Positions 17,502 to 26,664 of a stretch of DNA of 64,000 bases are shown here, in pieces. This stretch comes from Mangrovicella endophytica. Its GTDB lineage: Bacteria; Pseudomonadota; Alphaproteobacteria; Rhizobiales; Rhizobiaceae. Both the position numbers and the translations under genes were made by a program. Positions within the stretch are counted from its first letter, which is position 1; each line of letters begins with the position of its first letter. The stretch spans positions 1 through 64,000 of the forward strand of contig NZ_PKMZ01000011.1 of NCBI RefSeq assembly GCF_002893625.1, given 5' to 3'. Under the pieces are notes generated by a model. The model had not been told where the DNA came from, searched no databases, and saw nothing but the letters and a program-made list of their open reading frames with translations.

Positions 17502-17798
17502 CGCAGCCTCCCGACAAGCGATCACAAGACGACATCAGTACAGTTTCTCCCAAAGCAGCTCAATCGCAGATCGTCTTCGCCAATACATCTTATCTGACCG
17601 CGTCACTTCGGCAGTGCCCATCTGAGCCGGCGCAGCCCCAGAGGGCCCGATCGAGCAACGCCGCTTGTCAGCTTCCGGCGTTGCTGCCTGCGCCGGATGC
17701 CAGGAATCCTGCACGGCGGTTGCCACAGGGTGTAACCTGCGGTACTCCGCAGCCGTACCTTGAGGTACGCTCCTCAACGACCCGAAAGCACACGCCCC
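17502..17798. other. Divergent intergenic region
   Basis: This 297-bp gap separates the DUF3616 and MFS genes. I see one perfect small palindrome, GTACC-TTGA-GGTAC (17755-17768), about 30 bp before the MFS start, which could be a regulator site. No RNA gene or convincing coding frame is visible. Confidence 0.5.
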
Positions 17799-19118
17799 GT
17801 GTCCGCCGTCTCTCCTACGTCCGCTGGCAATGCGCCGGCGAATTCGAAGTCCCGTGTCCTGTTTGCCAGTCTGATCGGCACGACGATCGAGTTCTTCGAC
17901 TTCTATATCTACGCCACCGCCGCGGTGATCGTGTTCCCGAAGCTGTTCTTTCCGGGCTCCGACGCGACCTCGGCGATGCTCCAGTCCTTTGCGACCTTCG
18001 CGATCGCCTTCTTCGCGCGCCCCATCGGTGCGGCGATCTTCGGCCATTATGGCGACCGCATCGGGCGCAAGGCGACCCTCGTCGCAGCGCTGATGACCAT
18101 GGGACTGTCGACCGTTCTGATCGGCTGCCTGCCGACCTACGCCACGGCCGGCGTTCTGGCGCCGCTGCTGCTGGCGCTCTGCCGGCTCGGCCAGGGTCTT
18201 GGCCTCGGCGGTGAGTGGGGCGGCGCGGTGCTGCTCGCGACGGAGAACGCGCCGGCCGGCCGTCAGGCCTGGTACGGCATGTTCCCGCAGCTCGGAGCAC
18301 CCATCGGCTTCATCTGTGCGACGGGCAGTTTCCTCCTCCTCAGCGAGGTCATGACCGACGAGCAGTTCTTCTCGATCGGCTGGCGCATCCCCTTCATCGC
18401 CAGCGCGCTTCTCGTCTTCGTCGGCCTCTATGTCCGGCTGAAACTGACCGAGACTCCGGCCTTCCAACGCGCCGTCGAAAAGCACGAGCGCGTCCGCGTC
18501 CCGGTGCTCGCGGTGCTTGCCGACCACAAGCGCGAGCTGTTCCTCGGCACGCTCGGCGCACTCGCCACCTTCGTGCTCTTCTACCTCATGACGGTGTTCT
18601 CGCTCGGCTGGGCGACGCTCGATGCGGCCAAGGGTGGTCTCGGCTATGCGCGCGGCACGTTCCTGCCGATCCAGATGCTCGGCGTCGTCTTCTTCGGTCT
18701 CGCCATTCCAGTCTCCGCCCTCCTGGCGGACCGCTTCGGCAGCCGCACGACCATCCTGTGGACGTCGGTGGCCATCATGATCTTCGGTCTGACCTTCGGG
18801 CCGCTGTTCGGCTCGGGCAGCGTCGTCGGCGTGGTCCTGTTCTCGATCATCGGCCTGGCACTGATGGGCCTCACCTACGGTCCGCTCGGCACGGCGCTGG
18901 CGGAGCTGTTTCCGACCGCGGTGCGCTACACCGGCTCGTCGCTGACCTTCAACCTCGGCGGCATCATCGGCGCCTCGCTGGCGCCTTATATCGCGACCTG
19001 GCTGGCCACCCATTACGGCCTCGCCTATGTCGGCTACTACCTGACGATCGCCGGCCTCATCACCGCGATCGCCATTGCGGCGATCCCGCGCCGCATCAGG
19101 CGCCAGCTCGGCGCCTGA
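17799..19118 (+). CDS. MHS-family MFS transporter (metabolite:H+ symporter type)
   Basis: From GTG 17799 this is a 439-residue 12-TM transporter. TTG 17760 in frame would add 13 residues. The segments SLIGTTIEFFDFYIYATAAVIVFPKLFFP, RPIGAAIFGHYGDRIGRKATL (motif A), LCRLGQGLGLGGEWGGAVLLATENAP and RTTILW are characteristic of the MHS group (ShiA, ProP, KgtP, citrate carriers), which import organic acids or compatible solutes with protons. The GGEWGGA motif is diagnostic of the group but not of the substrate. The ribosome-binding site is weak. Confidence 0.88.
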   Translation: MSAVSPTSAGNAPANSKSRVLFASLIGTTIEFFDFYIYATAAVIVFPKLFFPGSDATSAMLQSFATFAIAFFARPIGAAIFGHYGDRIGRKATLVAALMTMGLSTVLIGCLPTYATAGVLAPLLLALCRLGQGLGLGGEWGGAVLLATENAPAGRQAWYGMFPQLGAPIGFICATGSFLLLSEVMTDEQFFSIGWRIPFIASALLVFVGLYVRLKLTETPAFQRAVEKHERVRVPVLAVLADHKRELFLGTLGALATFVLFYLMTVFSLGWATLDAAKGGLGYARGTFLPIQMLGVVFFGLAIPVSALLADRFGSRTTILWTSVAIMIFGLTFGPLFGSGSVVGVVLFSIIGLALMGLTYGPLGTALAELFPTAVRYTGSSLTFNLGGIIGASLAPYIATWLATHYGLAYVGYYLTIAGLITAIAIAAIPRRIRRQLGA

Positions 19119-19146
19119 TCCTCACCGTCAGTCGGCGGCGTCGCGC

Positions 19147-20058
19147 TCAGGCGGCGCTGCCGAGTAGGGCAAGAATCGCAGCCAGGATCATCAGACAGCC
19201 CGCCAGTTCCAGCCGGGTGATCCGCTCGCGAAACAGCAGCACCGACGAGGCGAAGGTGAAGAGAAGCTCCACCTGGCCGAGCGCCCGGACATAGGCGACG
19301 CGCTCCAGCGTCATCGCGGTGAACCAGCCAATCGAGCCGAGGACGCCGGCAAGCCCAACCAGCAGCGAGGTGCGCCAGGCGATGGCGACCGCCCGGATCT
19401 CGGCCGGCTCGCGCAGGATCATCCAGGCCAGCATCACAACGGTCTGGACAGCGGTCGCCGCGGCGAGGCTCGTCGCCGCCCGGATCGCGACATCGCCACC
19501 ATCCAGAGACAGCGAAGCCCAGCGGAAGCAGACGGCGGAAATGCCGAACAGTGCGCCGGAGCCGACGCCGATCGCCGCGGAGCGGGAGAACAGCGCATCG
19601 CGAATGCTCAAGTTCCCGGCGGCTGCCCGTCCGCCGATCGAAATCAGCACCACGCCGGCAATGCCGACGAGGATCGCCGCCAGGCCCGCGGCCGAGATCG
19701 TCTCGCCGATGATCAAAAGTCCGAACAGCGCCGCCTGGACAGGCTCGGTCTTGGAATAGGCCGTACCGACCATGAAGTTGCGCAGGCCGAACAGCCGCAG
19801 CAGCAGGAATGTCCCGCCGATCTGAGCCAGCGCTCCGGAGGCCACCGCCGGCAGGAAGGTTTGCGTCGGCGCCGGCATAGCAAGACCGAAGCCTTCGTGC
19901 AGGATCGCAAGATAGAGCAGCGCGAAGGGCAGGCCGAAACCGAAGCGCACGAAGGTCGCGCCCGTGGTGCCCATCTGACGCTTCAGATGCTTCTGGAGCG
20001 TCGAGCGCAGGTTCTGCAGAAAGGCGGCGGCGAGCGTGAGGGGGATCCAGAGCGGCAT
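19147..20058 (-). CDS. EamA/DMT-superfamily transporter
   Basis: This 303-residue protein has ten hydrophobic segments in two EamA-type halves. The first half ends in GTAYSKTEPVQAALFGLLIIGETISAAGLAAILVGIAGVVLISIGG and the second in VRALGQVELLFTFASSVLLFRERITRLELAGCLMILAAILAL. DMT exporters move amino acids or other small metabolites. It is convergent with the MHS transporter, with 28 bp between stops. Substrate and direction are not predictable. Confidence 0.88.
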   Translation of the reverse strand: MPLWIPLTLAAAFLQNLRSTLQKHLKRQMGTTGATFVRFGFGLPFALLYLAILHEGFGLAMPAPTQTFLPAVASGALAQIGGTFLLLRLFGLRNFMVGTAYSKTEPVQAALFGLLIIGETISAAGLAAILVGIAGVVLISIGGRAAAGNLSIRDALFSRSAAIGVGSGALFGISAVCFRWASLSLDGGDVAIRAATSLAAATAVQTVVMLAWMILREPAEIRAVAIAWRTSLLVGLAGVLGSIGWFTAMTLERVAYVRALGQVELLFTFASSVLLFRERITRLELAGCLMILAAILALLGSAA

Positions 20059-20110
20059 GGGGCATCATGTCCTATGACGCGATCGGCCGCGTCATCATGG
20101 TGCCTTCCTA

Positions 20111-20160
20111 GCAGCTTAAGCGTCGATCGCTCCAGGCAGCTTAAGCGTCGATCGCTCCAG
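20111..20160. repeat. Perfect 25-bp tandem duplication
   Basis: The 25-bp unit GCAGCTTAAGCGTCGATCGC plus TCCAG occurs twice back to back (20111-20135 and 20136-20160) with no mismatch. It lies in the divergent gap between the EamA gene and the HAD gene, 52 bp from the EamA start and 83 bp from the HAD start. Each unit contains the palindromic CTTAAG and CGATCG. It may be a recent slippage duplication or a doubled regulator site. Confidence 0.9.
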
Positions 20161-20243
20161 ACGTTAGGCCTGCCGCCAGCTTGAGCCGGTAAGATCAAGC
20201 GTCCGAACTGCATCGTCCGCAAAGCGAAAGTCCCATCCGAGCA

Positions 20244-20963
20244 ATGACAGCCCAGCCAGCCATCAAGCAGACGGCCGAAGCCGACCGCCGCGACTTCTCC
20301 GACGTGCGCGACTGGGTGTTCGATCTCGACAACACGCTTTATCCGCGGCACACGAACCTCTTTGCGCAGATCGACGAGCGCATGACGTCCTTCGTCGCCA
20401 AGCTCCTGTCGCTACCGCCCGAAGAGGCACGGGTGCGGCAGAAGGATTTCTACCGCCGCTACGGCACGACGCTGCGCGGGCTGATGAGCGAGCATGAGGT
20501 CGATCCGGACGCCTTCCTGCAGTACGTCCACGACATCGACTACTCGCGCCTCTTGCCCGATCCGGAGCTCGGCGCGGAGATCAAGGCGCTCCCGGGGCGC
20601 AAGTTCATCTTCACCAATGGCGATCGCGGCCATGCGGAGCGGACGGCGCGAGCACTCGGTATCCTCGATCATTTCGAGGACATCTTCGACCTCGTTGCCG
20701 CCGACCTTTTGCCCAAGCCCGCTTCCGCGACTTACGACAAGTTCATGGGGCTGCACCGGGTCGATGCCGAACACGCGGTCATGTTCGAGGATCTCGCCCG
20801 CAATCTGGAAGTGCCGAAGCGCCTCGGCATGCGCACGGTTCTGATCGTGCCACGCAACTTCGAGACGACCTTCGGCGACGTCTGGGAGCACGAAGGGCGC
20901 GATGGCGAACACATCGATTATGTCACCGACGACCTGACCGCGTTCCTGCGCGCCATCCATTGA
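20244..20963 (+). CDS. HAD-superfamily pyrimidine 5'-nucleotidase-like protein
   Basis: This 239-residue HAD hydrolase has motif I FDLDNTLYP (D27, D29), motif II KFIFTNGD, a motif III lysine in LLPKPASATYDKF and motif IV VMFEDLARNLEVPK. The cap is helical (residues about 35-105), as in the pyrimidine 5'-nucleotidase (SDT1/PHM8-type) group. Likely substrates are nucleotide monophosphates or similar small phosphates. It lies between argB and dapD, a common rhizobial order, though four other genes separate it from argB here. Confidence 0.88.
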   Translation: MTAQPAIKQTAEADRRDFSDVRDWVFDLDNTLYPRHTNLFAQIDERMTSFVAKLLSLPPEEARVRQKDFYRRYGTTLRGLMSEHEVDPDAFLQYVHDIDYSRLLPDPELGAEIKALPGRKFIFTNGDRGHAERTARALGILDHFEDIFDLVAADLLPKPASATYDKFMGLHRVDAEHAVMFEDLARNLEVPKRLGMRTVLIVPRNFETTFGDVWEHEGRDGEHIDYVTDDLTAFLRAIH

Positions 20964-20972
20964 GATAACGCC

Positions 20973-20995
20973 GCGCCCGCCGCTGGGGCGGGCGC
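20973..20995. terminator. GC-rich hairpin after the HAD gene
   Basis: GCGCCCGCC (20973-20981) pairs with GGCGGGCGC (20987-20995) around five bases, ten bases after the HAD stop and 18 bases before the end of the convergent small gene. There is no T-run, so the terminator role is uncertain. Confidence 0.45.
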
Positions 20996-21012
20996 CGAAA
21001 AGCTCTCCGTTA

Positions 21013-21315
21013 TCAATCGCCGAGAAGCGAACGCCCCGGATGGGCGAGCGAAGCCTTGCCGTCGGTGGCGGCATCGCTGAGCATGTCGGCCTCGGCCTTG
21101 CCGCGCCCGGTGCCCCCGCCGTTTTCGGCAAATACCGCGTCCATTTGCTCGTTGGCTTGGGTCGCCTCGCCGCGCAGCGCCGCCTCGCGATCGGCGCGGC
21201 TGCGGCCGTCCGAGTCGGAGCGATCATGCCGACCCTCCGTCTCGTCCTCATCGATATGCTCCGGCACATCGAGCGCCTGCTGGCGCCGCATCATCTGGGA
21301 ATCGGTGTCCGACAT
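21013..21315 (-). CDS. Small acidic hypothetical protein
   Basis: I do not recognise this 100-residue protein. From ATG 21315 it opens MSDTDSQMMRRQQALDVPEH and is rich in Asp, Glu, Arg and Gly, with no hydrophobic segment, so it should be soluble and probably partly disordered. A good GGAGG ribosome-binding site lies about nine bases before the ATG, the main support for a real gene. It is divergent from dapD and convergent with the HAD gene. Absence of a recognised domain limits confidence. Confidence 0.6.
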   Translation of the reverse strand: MSDTDSQMMRRQQALDVPEHIDEDETEGRHDRSDSDGRSRADREAALRGEATQANEQMDAVFAENGGGTGRGKAEADMLSDAATDGKASLAHPGRSLLGD

Positions 21316-21478
21316 CGTACTGCCTCCGCAGGACCACGCTGCCACCCGGCAGCCTTTGGAATCGAACGGGAGCCTTGCCGTCATGGTTCCTCACGGCAGC
21401 AGGCGTGGCTTGATTGACCCTCCGAACCCCTTCCAATAGGAACGGCAGGCCCTTTCAGTCGAGAACGAGATCTTGCCG

Positions 21479-22339
21479 ATGACCGTGCCCGCGCAGACCC
21501 GAGCCGCCCTCGAATCCACCATCGAGAGCGCCTTCGAAGCGCGCGACACGGTTTCCGCCTCGACGAAGGGCGAGGTGCGCGACGCGGTCGATACGGCTCT
21601 GGAGCTTCTGGACAGCGGCGCGGCCCGCGTCGCCGAGCGCGGCGAGGATGGGACCTGGCACGTCAACCAGTGGCTGAAGAAGGCCGTGCTCCTGTCCTTC
21701 CGGCTGAGCGACATGGCGATCATCGAAGGCGGTGCCGGTGGTGCCCCCTGGTGGGACAAGGTGCCATCGAAGTTCGCCGGCTGGGACGCGGAGCGCTTCC
21801 GGACAAGCGGTATCCGTGCCGTGCCCGGATCGATCGTGCGGCGTTCGGCCTTCATCGACAAGGGCGTCATCCTGATGCCCTCCTTCGTCAATCTCGGCGC
21901 CTATGTCGGCGAGGGATCGATGGTGGACGGCTGGGCCACGGTCGGCTCCTGTGCGCAGATCGGCCGCCACGTTCACCTCTCCGGCGGCGTCGGAATCGGC
22001 GGCGTCCTGGAGCCGATGCAGGCCGGGCCGACGATCATCGAGGACAACTGCTTCATCGGCGCGCGCTCGGAGGTGGTCGAGGGCTGCATCGTGCGCGAAG
22101 GCTCGGTGCTCGGCATGGGCGTCTTCATCGGCCAGTCGACTAAGATCGTCGATCGCGCCACCGGTTCGATCACCTATGGCGAGGTACCGCCCTACTCCGT
22201 CGTCGTCGCCGGTACGCTGCCGGGCAAGCCGATGGGCAATGGCGAGCCGGGGCCGGGCCTCTACTGCGCTGTGATCGTCAAGCGGGTCGACGAGAAGACG
22301 CGGTCGAAGACTTCGATCAACGATCTCCTGCGCAGCTGA
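21479..22339 (+). CDS. dapD: 2,3,4,5-tetrahydropyridine-2,6-dicarboxylate N-succinyltransferase
   Basis: This 286-residue enzyme succinylates tetrahydrodipicolinate in the lysine and diaminopimelate pathway that feeds peptidoglycan. The N-terminal helical domain ends near W-W-D-K-V-P, and the left-handed beta-helix of hexapeptide repeats begins at [51 protein letters not shown] and the C-terminal tail with [10 protein letters not shown] are typical. ATG 21479 is used; an in-frame TTG two codons earlier is less likely. A perfect 7-bp palindrome (22330-22346) is centred on the stop codon. dapE lies 1.8 kb downstream. Confidence 0.95.
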   Translation: MTVPAQTRAALESTIESAFEARDTVSASTKGEVRDAVDTALELLDSGAARVAERGEDGTWHVNQWLKKAVLLSFRLSDMAIIEGGAGGAPWWDKVPSKFAGWDAERFRTSGIRAVPGSIVRRSAFIDKGVILMPSFVNLGAYVGEGSMVDGWATVGSCAQIGRHVHLSGGVGIGGVLEPMQAGPTIIEDNCFIGARSEVVEGCIVREGSVLGMGVFIGQSTKIVDRATGSITYGEVPPYSVVVAGTLPGKPMGNGEPGPGLYCAVIVKRVDEKTRSKTSINDLLRS

Positions 22340-22610
22340 GCTGCGCTGTCTGGGGCGGGGCGCTGCGGGCGGCTGAAGGACGGCGGCTCGCGGAGCTGAT
22401 GCTCTACGCCGCTTCGACGACGTTCATGACTGATGCAGCAACCGCCCGGGCGTGCCGCAGCGGCTGAGAGCCGCCCGAGACACGCATGCGACGGTGCGAT
22501 GAGGCCGTGCGGCGTATGGCGCGCCGGCCGGAACCCGCGAAGATGTCGGGTGGTCGGCGCCCTCGAGCGCCTGGCCTGAACTCAATGTAATCTTGCGGCT
22601 GGGCGCTCGC
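22340..22610. other. Convergent intergenic region
   Basis: This 271-bp gap lies between dapD and the transglycosylase gene, which point at each other. Apart from the GCGCAGC-TGA-GCTGCGC palindrome straddling the dapD stop (22330-22346), I see no terminator with a T-run, RNA gene or convincing reading frame. Confidence 0.5.
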
Positions 22611-23948
22611 TCAGCGGAAACCGATGCCGGACGAGCCGTCGATGGCAGCTGTCTCGGAAGCGGCCGGCGCGCTGGTGTCAAAACGTCCGGCGTCCAGCGA
22701 CGAGGCGGCGGCGATTCGGCCGCCCTTGGCGGATGAGCCGGCACGGGCAAACAACGACGTGCGCGGCGCGAGAGTCGGCTTCGGTGCCTCGGCGGAGGCC
22801 ACCGTCCTTGCCGCTTCGGCGGGCTGCGCCGCGGCCGCTTCGGTCTTGGTCGCGCCCTTGCCCCAGGATACGCCGGGGAGCACCGCGGCGGCGGCGATGG
22901 GCTGCAGAGCGGTGGACAGGGTCGGCTTCACCGCGCGAACCAGCTTGCCGGTCTCGGCAGCAGCCAGAACAACGCCTGCCTTCAGCGTCTTCGGCATACG
23001 GCTGCGCACCTCGGCCATGTGCGACTTCACCGACGAGCAGTAAGCCAGCGTTGCCCGGCTCATGCGCGTGGCACGGTGGCCGGCCTTGTAGCGCATCGAG
23101 GTGCCGCAGACGTCGTGGCCGCTCTTCTCCCACGCACCGGAGAGGTATTTCATGCCGTATTTGAGGTTGGTGGCAGGATCGAGCAGCGCCGAGGCCGGGC
23201 CGGAGAAGCCGAGGCCCCGGGCGGTCGAGGGCTTGATCTGCGAGAGACCGTAGACGCCGCTGCCCCGGGCATTCGGATTGTAGCGGCTTTCCGTATGCAC
23301 AACGGCATAGGCGAGCTCGCTCGGGATGTTGTTCTCGGCCGCATAGCTCTCGATGAGGCGGTCGATGGTGGCGCTGCCGCTGATCGAACCGGTCGTGTCC
23401 GACACTGCGATCGCGACCGGAGCCTGGGGCAGCTCGGACGCGTCTGCGACGGCCGGCACATCCTTGGCTGCAAGCGCCACCGCCTGGCGGGCCGACTGGA
23501 CGACGGACAGGCGACGCTGCGCGGCGCCGTCCTCACCCTGTAAAGCCGTGACGGCGGCGATCTGCGGTTTGGCCTGAGTTGCATCCGCAACCTGCACGGC
23601 GGCCGCAGTGTCCGCGGCCACATCAGCCTTTGCGGCAACGCGCGAGGTCTTGTCCGTGGCGATCGTGCCGGCTTTCGCGGTCTTCGCCGCATCCGCGGAA
23701 GCGAGCGCTACGCCGCTCTTGCTGTCCGGGGCATCCGCATCGGCCGTCTTGGCGACGGCGCTCCCAGCTGCGGCGGACGGCGCTGCCGATGCTACATCGG
23801 CCGTTGCAGGCGCTACGCTCGTCCGCTTGGCGAGCTGCGGGCCCTCGGAAACACAGGCCCCGAGCGTCAAAGTTCCTGCCAGCACAGCGGCTGACCCGAT
23901 CAAGCGTTGGGCGTCGAAGCCGACCAGGGTCCAGCCGCGTACCGTCAT
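22611..23948 (-). CDS. Lytic transglycosylase-like lipoprotein with SLT domain
   Basis: This 445-residue protein starts at ATG 23948 after a GAGGGG ribosome-binding site. A hydrophobic signal ends in the lipobox LGAC (residue about 31), so it should be a lipoprotein. An Ala/Asp/Lys-rich low-complexity region (about 35-195) leads to the SLT domain: IDRLIESYAAENNIPSELAYAVVHTESRYNP, with the catalytic Glu in HTESRYNP, then GVYGLSQIKPSTARGLGF and NLKYGMKYLSG. A second Ala-rich tail follows. SLT enzymes cleave peptidoglycan glycan strands to 1,6-anhydro products. The flanking low-complexity regions make it longer than a minimal SLT protein. Confidence 0.88.
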   Translation of the reverse strand: MTVRGWTLVGFDAQRLIGSAAVLAGTLTLGACVSEGPQLAKRTSVAPATADVASAAPSAAAGSAVAKTADADAPDSKSGVALASADAAKTAKAGTIATDKTSRVAAKADVAADTAAAVQVADATQAKPQIAAVTALQGEDGAAQRRLSVVQSARQAVALAAKDVPAVADASELPQAPVAIAVSDTTGSISGSATIDRLIESYAAENNIPSELAYAVVHTESRYNPNARGSGVYGLSQIKPSTARGLGFSGPASALLDPATNLKYGMKYLSGAWEKSGHDVCGTSMRYKAGHRATRMSRATLAYCSSVKSHMAEVRSRMPKTLKAGVVLAAAETGKLVRAVKPTLSTALQPIAAAAVLPGVSWGKGATKTEAAAAQPAEAARTVASAEAPKPTLAPRTSLFARAGSSAKGGRIAAASSLDAGRFDTSAPAASETAAIDGSSGIGFR

Positions 23949-24104
23949 GGTGATCCCCTCACCTGTTTCGCTCGTTAGGGTCTCCTTGGGAAAGAAGGCC
24001 GAAACGTGGCAGGATTGGATCGAGGCTTGCCGCATTCCCCAACGGAATCACCTCGGCAACGCCAGTGTGGCAGGCCTGCACGCTTTAAGCTATCTGCTCC
24101 GGCC

Positions 24105-25295
24105 ATGCTGAACGATCCCGCCGCCGTCCTGTCCCGCCTCATCCGCTGCCCGTCCGTTACCCCTGCCGAAGGCGGTGCGCTGAGCGAGCTGGAGGCGATG
24201 CTGTCCTCCCTCGGCTTCGACTGCCATCGCCCGGTCTTCACCGAGGCCGGAACGCCGGATGTGGAAAACTTGGCTGCGCGGCTCGGCACAGACGGCCCTC
24301 ATCTCGCCTTTGCCGGGCACACCGACGTCGTGCCCCCCGGAGACGAGGCAGGCTGGCGACACCCGCCCTTCGCGGCAGCGGTCGAGGACGGCGAGCTCTA
24401 TGGGCGCGGCGCGGTCGACATGAAGGGCGGCATCGCCTGCTTCATCGCGGCTCTCGCCAGGCACGTCGGGCATCATGGTGTCCCGGCCGGTCAGGTTTCG
24501 CTGCTGATCACCGGCGACGAGGAAGGGCCGGCGGTCAATGGAACCGACAAGCTTCTCCAGTGGGCGGCGGAGCGCGGCGAGCGCTTCGATGCCTGCGTGG
24601 TCGGGGAGCCCACGAACCCGCAAGCTATGGGCGACATGATCAAGATCGGCCGGCGCGGCTCGATCTCGGGGCATATCACCGTGGAGGGCGTGCAGGGGCA
24701 TGTCGCCTATCCGCATCTCGCCGACAATCCACTGCGCAGCTTGACGCAGATGCTGGACGCGCTGATGCGCGAACCGCTCGACGCCGGCAACGAGCGGTTC
24801 CAGGCCACCAACCTCGAAGTCACCGCGGTCGATACCGGCAACCCCTCGGTGAACGTCATTCCGGCGCGGGCCAGCGCCGCCTTCAACATTCGCTTCAACG
24901 ACATCTGGACACCCGCCAGCCTTCAGGCCGAGATCCGGTCGAGGCTGGAAGCGGCCGCGGCGGCAACCGCGCTGCGGCAGGGCCGCGATGCGCCCGCGCG
25001 CTTCACGCTGGAATGGCGGGAGCGGCCGGCGGAGGTGTTCCTGACGCGCGACGATGCGCTGATCGAATCGCTCAGCGGCGCCGTGGAGGCCGTGACGGGA
25101 CGACGGCCGGAGCTTTCCACCTCCGGCGGCACCTCCGATGCCCGCTTCATCAAAGATTATTGCCCGGTGGTGGAGTTCGGTCTCGTGGGCAAGACGATGC
25201 ACATGACCAACGAGCGGGTGCCGCTTGCCGATCTCGAAACGCTGACGCGTATCTACGAGGTCTTCATCGACCGCTGGTTCGCCGCGCATGGATAG
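24105..25295 (+). CDS. dapE: Succinyl-diaminopimelate desuccinylase
   Basis: This 396-residue M20 metallopeptidase removes succinate from N-succinyl-LL-DAP. Metal and catalytic motifs are visible: GHTDVVPPGD, LYGRGAVDMKGG, the general-base region TGDEEGPAVNG, VVGEPTNP and the C-terminal GKTMHMTNERV. The dimerisation lid (GRRGSISGHITVEGVQGHVAYPH) sits in the middle. ATG 24105 starts the conserved LNDPAAVLSRLIRCPSVTP; frames extending further upstream cross the promoter of the divergent transglycosylase. The end overlaps the next gene by eight bases. Confidence 0.95.
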   Translation: MLNDPAAVLSRLIRCPSVTPAEGGALSELEAMLSSLGFDCHRPVFTEAGTPDVENLAARLGTDGPHLAFAGHTDVVPPGDEAGWRHPPFAAAVEDGELYGRGAVDMKGGIACFIAALARHVGHHGVPAGQVSLLITGDEEGPAVNGTDKLLQWAAERGERFDACVVGEPTNPQAMGDMIKIGRRGSISGHITVEGVQGHVAYPHLADNPLRSLTQMLDALMREPLDAGNERFQATNLEVTAVDTGNPSVNVIPARASAAFNIRFNDIWTPASLQAEIRSRLEAAAAATALRQGRDAPARFTLEWRERPAEVFLTRDDALIESLSGAVEAVTGRRPELSTSGGTSDARFIKDYCPVVEFGLVGKTMHMTNERVPLADLETLTRIYEVFIDRWFAAHG

Positions 25296-25890
25296 TGCCT
25301 TTCCGCGCCTGGACGAGGTGCTGCGCTATTTCTCGGCCAGCTGGCGGATGATGCTGGGCCATGCGGACGGGCTGCGCGGCCTCGACCTCACGGCCGACGG
25401 GTTCTGGACGTCCTTTTCGGCCCTGGTGGTGGCGCTGCCGCCGATCGCCCTCTCCTGGATCGCATCCGAGTCGCTGCAGCCTGCCGATGCCTCAAGGCTT
25501 GCCGGACCACTGACGGTCTATGCCGCCCATGCCGCCGCCGATCTGACCGCCTGGCTGCTGCCGGTGCTGATCCTGATGATGCTCGCGCGCCCGCTCGGCA
25601 TGACGCGCACGATTGTGCCCATCGTGGTTGCGGGGAACTGGGGCAGTGCGCTCCTCAGCTGGGCAACCGCACCTTACTGGGTGCTGATGATGCTGTTCGG
25701 CGCCGGCGAGGGCATGCTGCTCCTCAGCAGCCTGATGACGCTGGCAATGGTGGTGCTGACGGCGCGGCTGCTCTTCGTCGCGACGGACAGGGACTACTCG
25801 GCGGCAATCGCCATCACCGCGCTGATGGTCGTCGCCTCGCTTCTCAGCTACGCCGCAGTTGGCGATGTCACCGGCATCGAGCTGATCTGA
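25288..25890 (+). CDS. Multi-pass membrane protein of unknown function
   Basis: I cannot assign this 200-residue protein to a named family. It has about five hydrophobic segments (around 40-60, 75-105, 112-135, 140-160 and 175-192) and short loops. Its ATG lies inside the last codons of dapE (8-bp overlap), so the two are translated together. The 3' end overlaps the 3' end of truA on the other strand by 43 bp. In rhizobial genomes an unnamed membrane protein is commonly seen between dapE and truA, which suggests the gene is real and conserved. Confidence 0.75.
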   Translation: MDSAFPRLDEVLRYFSASWRMMLGHADGLRGLDLTADGFWTSFSALVVALPPIALSWIASESLQPADASRLAGPLTVYAAHAAADLTAWLLPVLILMMLARPLGMTRTIVPIVVAGNWGSALLSWATAPYWVLMMLFGAGEGMLLLSSLMTLAMVVLTARLLFVATDRDYSAAIAITALMVVASLLSYAAVGDVTGIELI

Positions 25891-26663
25891 CCATCACCGG
25901 GCAGGCTCAACCGCCGTTCGCCGGTATAGTCGACCCGCGTCAAATACAGCCCGTCCGGCGGCGCGACTGGGCCGCAGCGCTTGCGGTCGCGCGACTGGAG
26001 CGCCGCGACAAGATCGTCCTCGCTCCAGCGCGCCTCTCCGATCAGCTTCAGCGACCCTGCGAAGGAGCGGATCTGGTTGTGCAGGAAGGACTGCGCCGAG
26101 GCGTGGATATGCACCTCGTCGCCGGGACCGCGCACCACGTCCAGCCGCTCCAGCGTGCGGACCGGGCTCTTCGCCTGGCAGTGGGCGGAGCGGAAGGTGT
26201 TGAAATCATGCGTGCCGAGAAGGCGCTTCGCCGCCTTGTCCATCGCCTCGACGTCGAGCGGCTTCCACACCCACCAGACCTGGCCCGCCAGAAGCGCCGG
26301 TGGCGGACGACGGTTGAAGATGCGGTAGAGGTAGTGCCGCTTGCGCGCGGAGAAGCGGGCATCGAAGCTGTCCGGCACAGGCTCGGCGGAGAGGATCGAG
26401 ACCGATTCCTCACGTAAGTGCGCATTCAGCGCGTCACGGACCGTGTCGCCGGTCCAGTCGCGGGACAGGTCGCAATGGGCCACCTGCCCGCTGGCATGGA
26501 CGCCTGCGTCGGTGCGGCCGGCGCCGAACAGCGTCACCGCCTCGCCGGTAAAGGCCTGCAACGCGATCTCGATCGCCTCCTGAACAGAGAGGCCATTCGC
26601 CTGCCGCTGCCAGCCACAATAGGGCCGGCCGTCATATTCCACTGTGAGTTTGAAGCGCGGCAT
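25848..26663 (-). CDS. truA: tRNA pseudouridine synthase A
   Basis: This 271-residue enzyme makes pseudouridine at positions 38-40 of the tRNA anticodon arm. The catalytic Asp is D52 in [26 protein letters not shown], the [11 protein letters not shown] strand, [15 protein letters not shown] and the C-terminal [30 protein letters not shown] are family features. It is one base downstream of fmt, completing the def-fmt-truA operon. Its last 43 bases overlap the convergent membrane-protein gene. Confidence 0.95.
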   Translation of the reverse strand: MPRFKLTVEYDGRPYCGWQRQANGLSVQEAIEIALQAFTGEAVTLFGAGRTDAGVHASGQVAHCDLSRDWTGDTVRDALNAHLREESVSILSAEPVPDSFDARFSARKRHYLYRIFNRRPPPALLAGQVWWVWKPLDVEAMDKAAKRLLGTHDFNTFRSAHCQAKSPVRTLERLDVVRGPGDEVHIHASAQSFLHNQIRSFAGSLKLIGEARWSEDDLVAALQSRDRKRCGPVAPPDGLYLTRVDYTGERRLSLPGDGQISSMPVTSPTAA

Positions 26664-26664
26664 C

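Noticed and set aside
22424-22750. Open frame in the gap after dapD
   Set aside because: Runs into the end of the transglycosylase gene on the same strand but in another frame, with no ribosome-binding site and shadow-like Arg/Pro composition.
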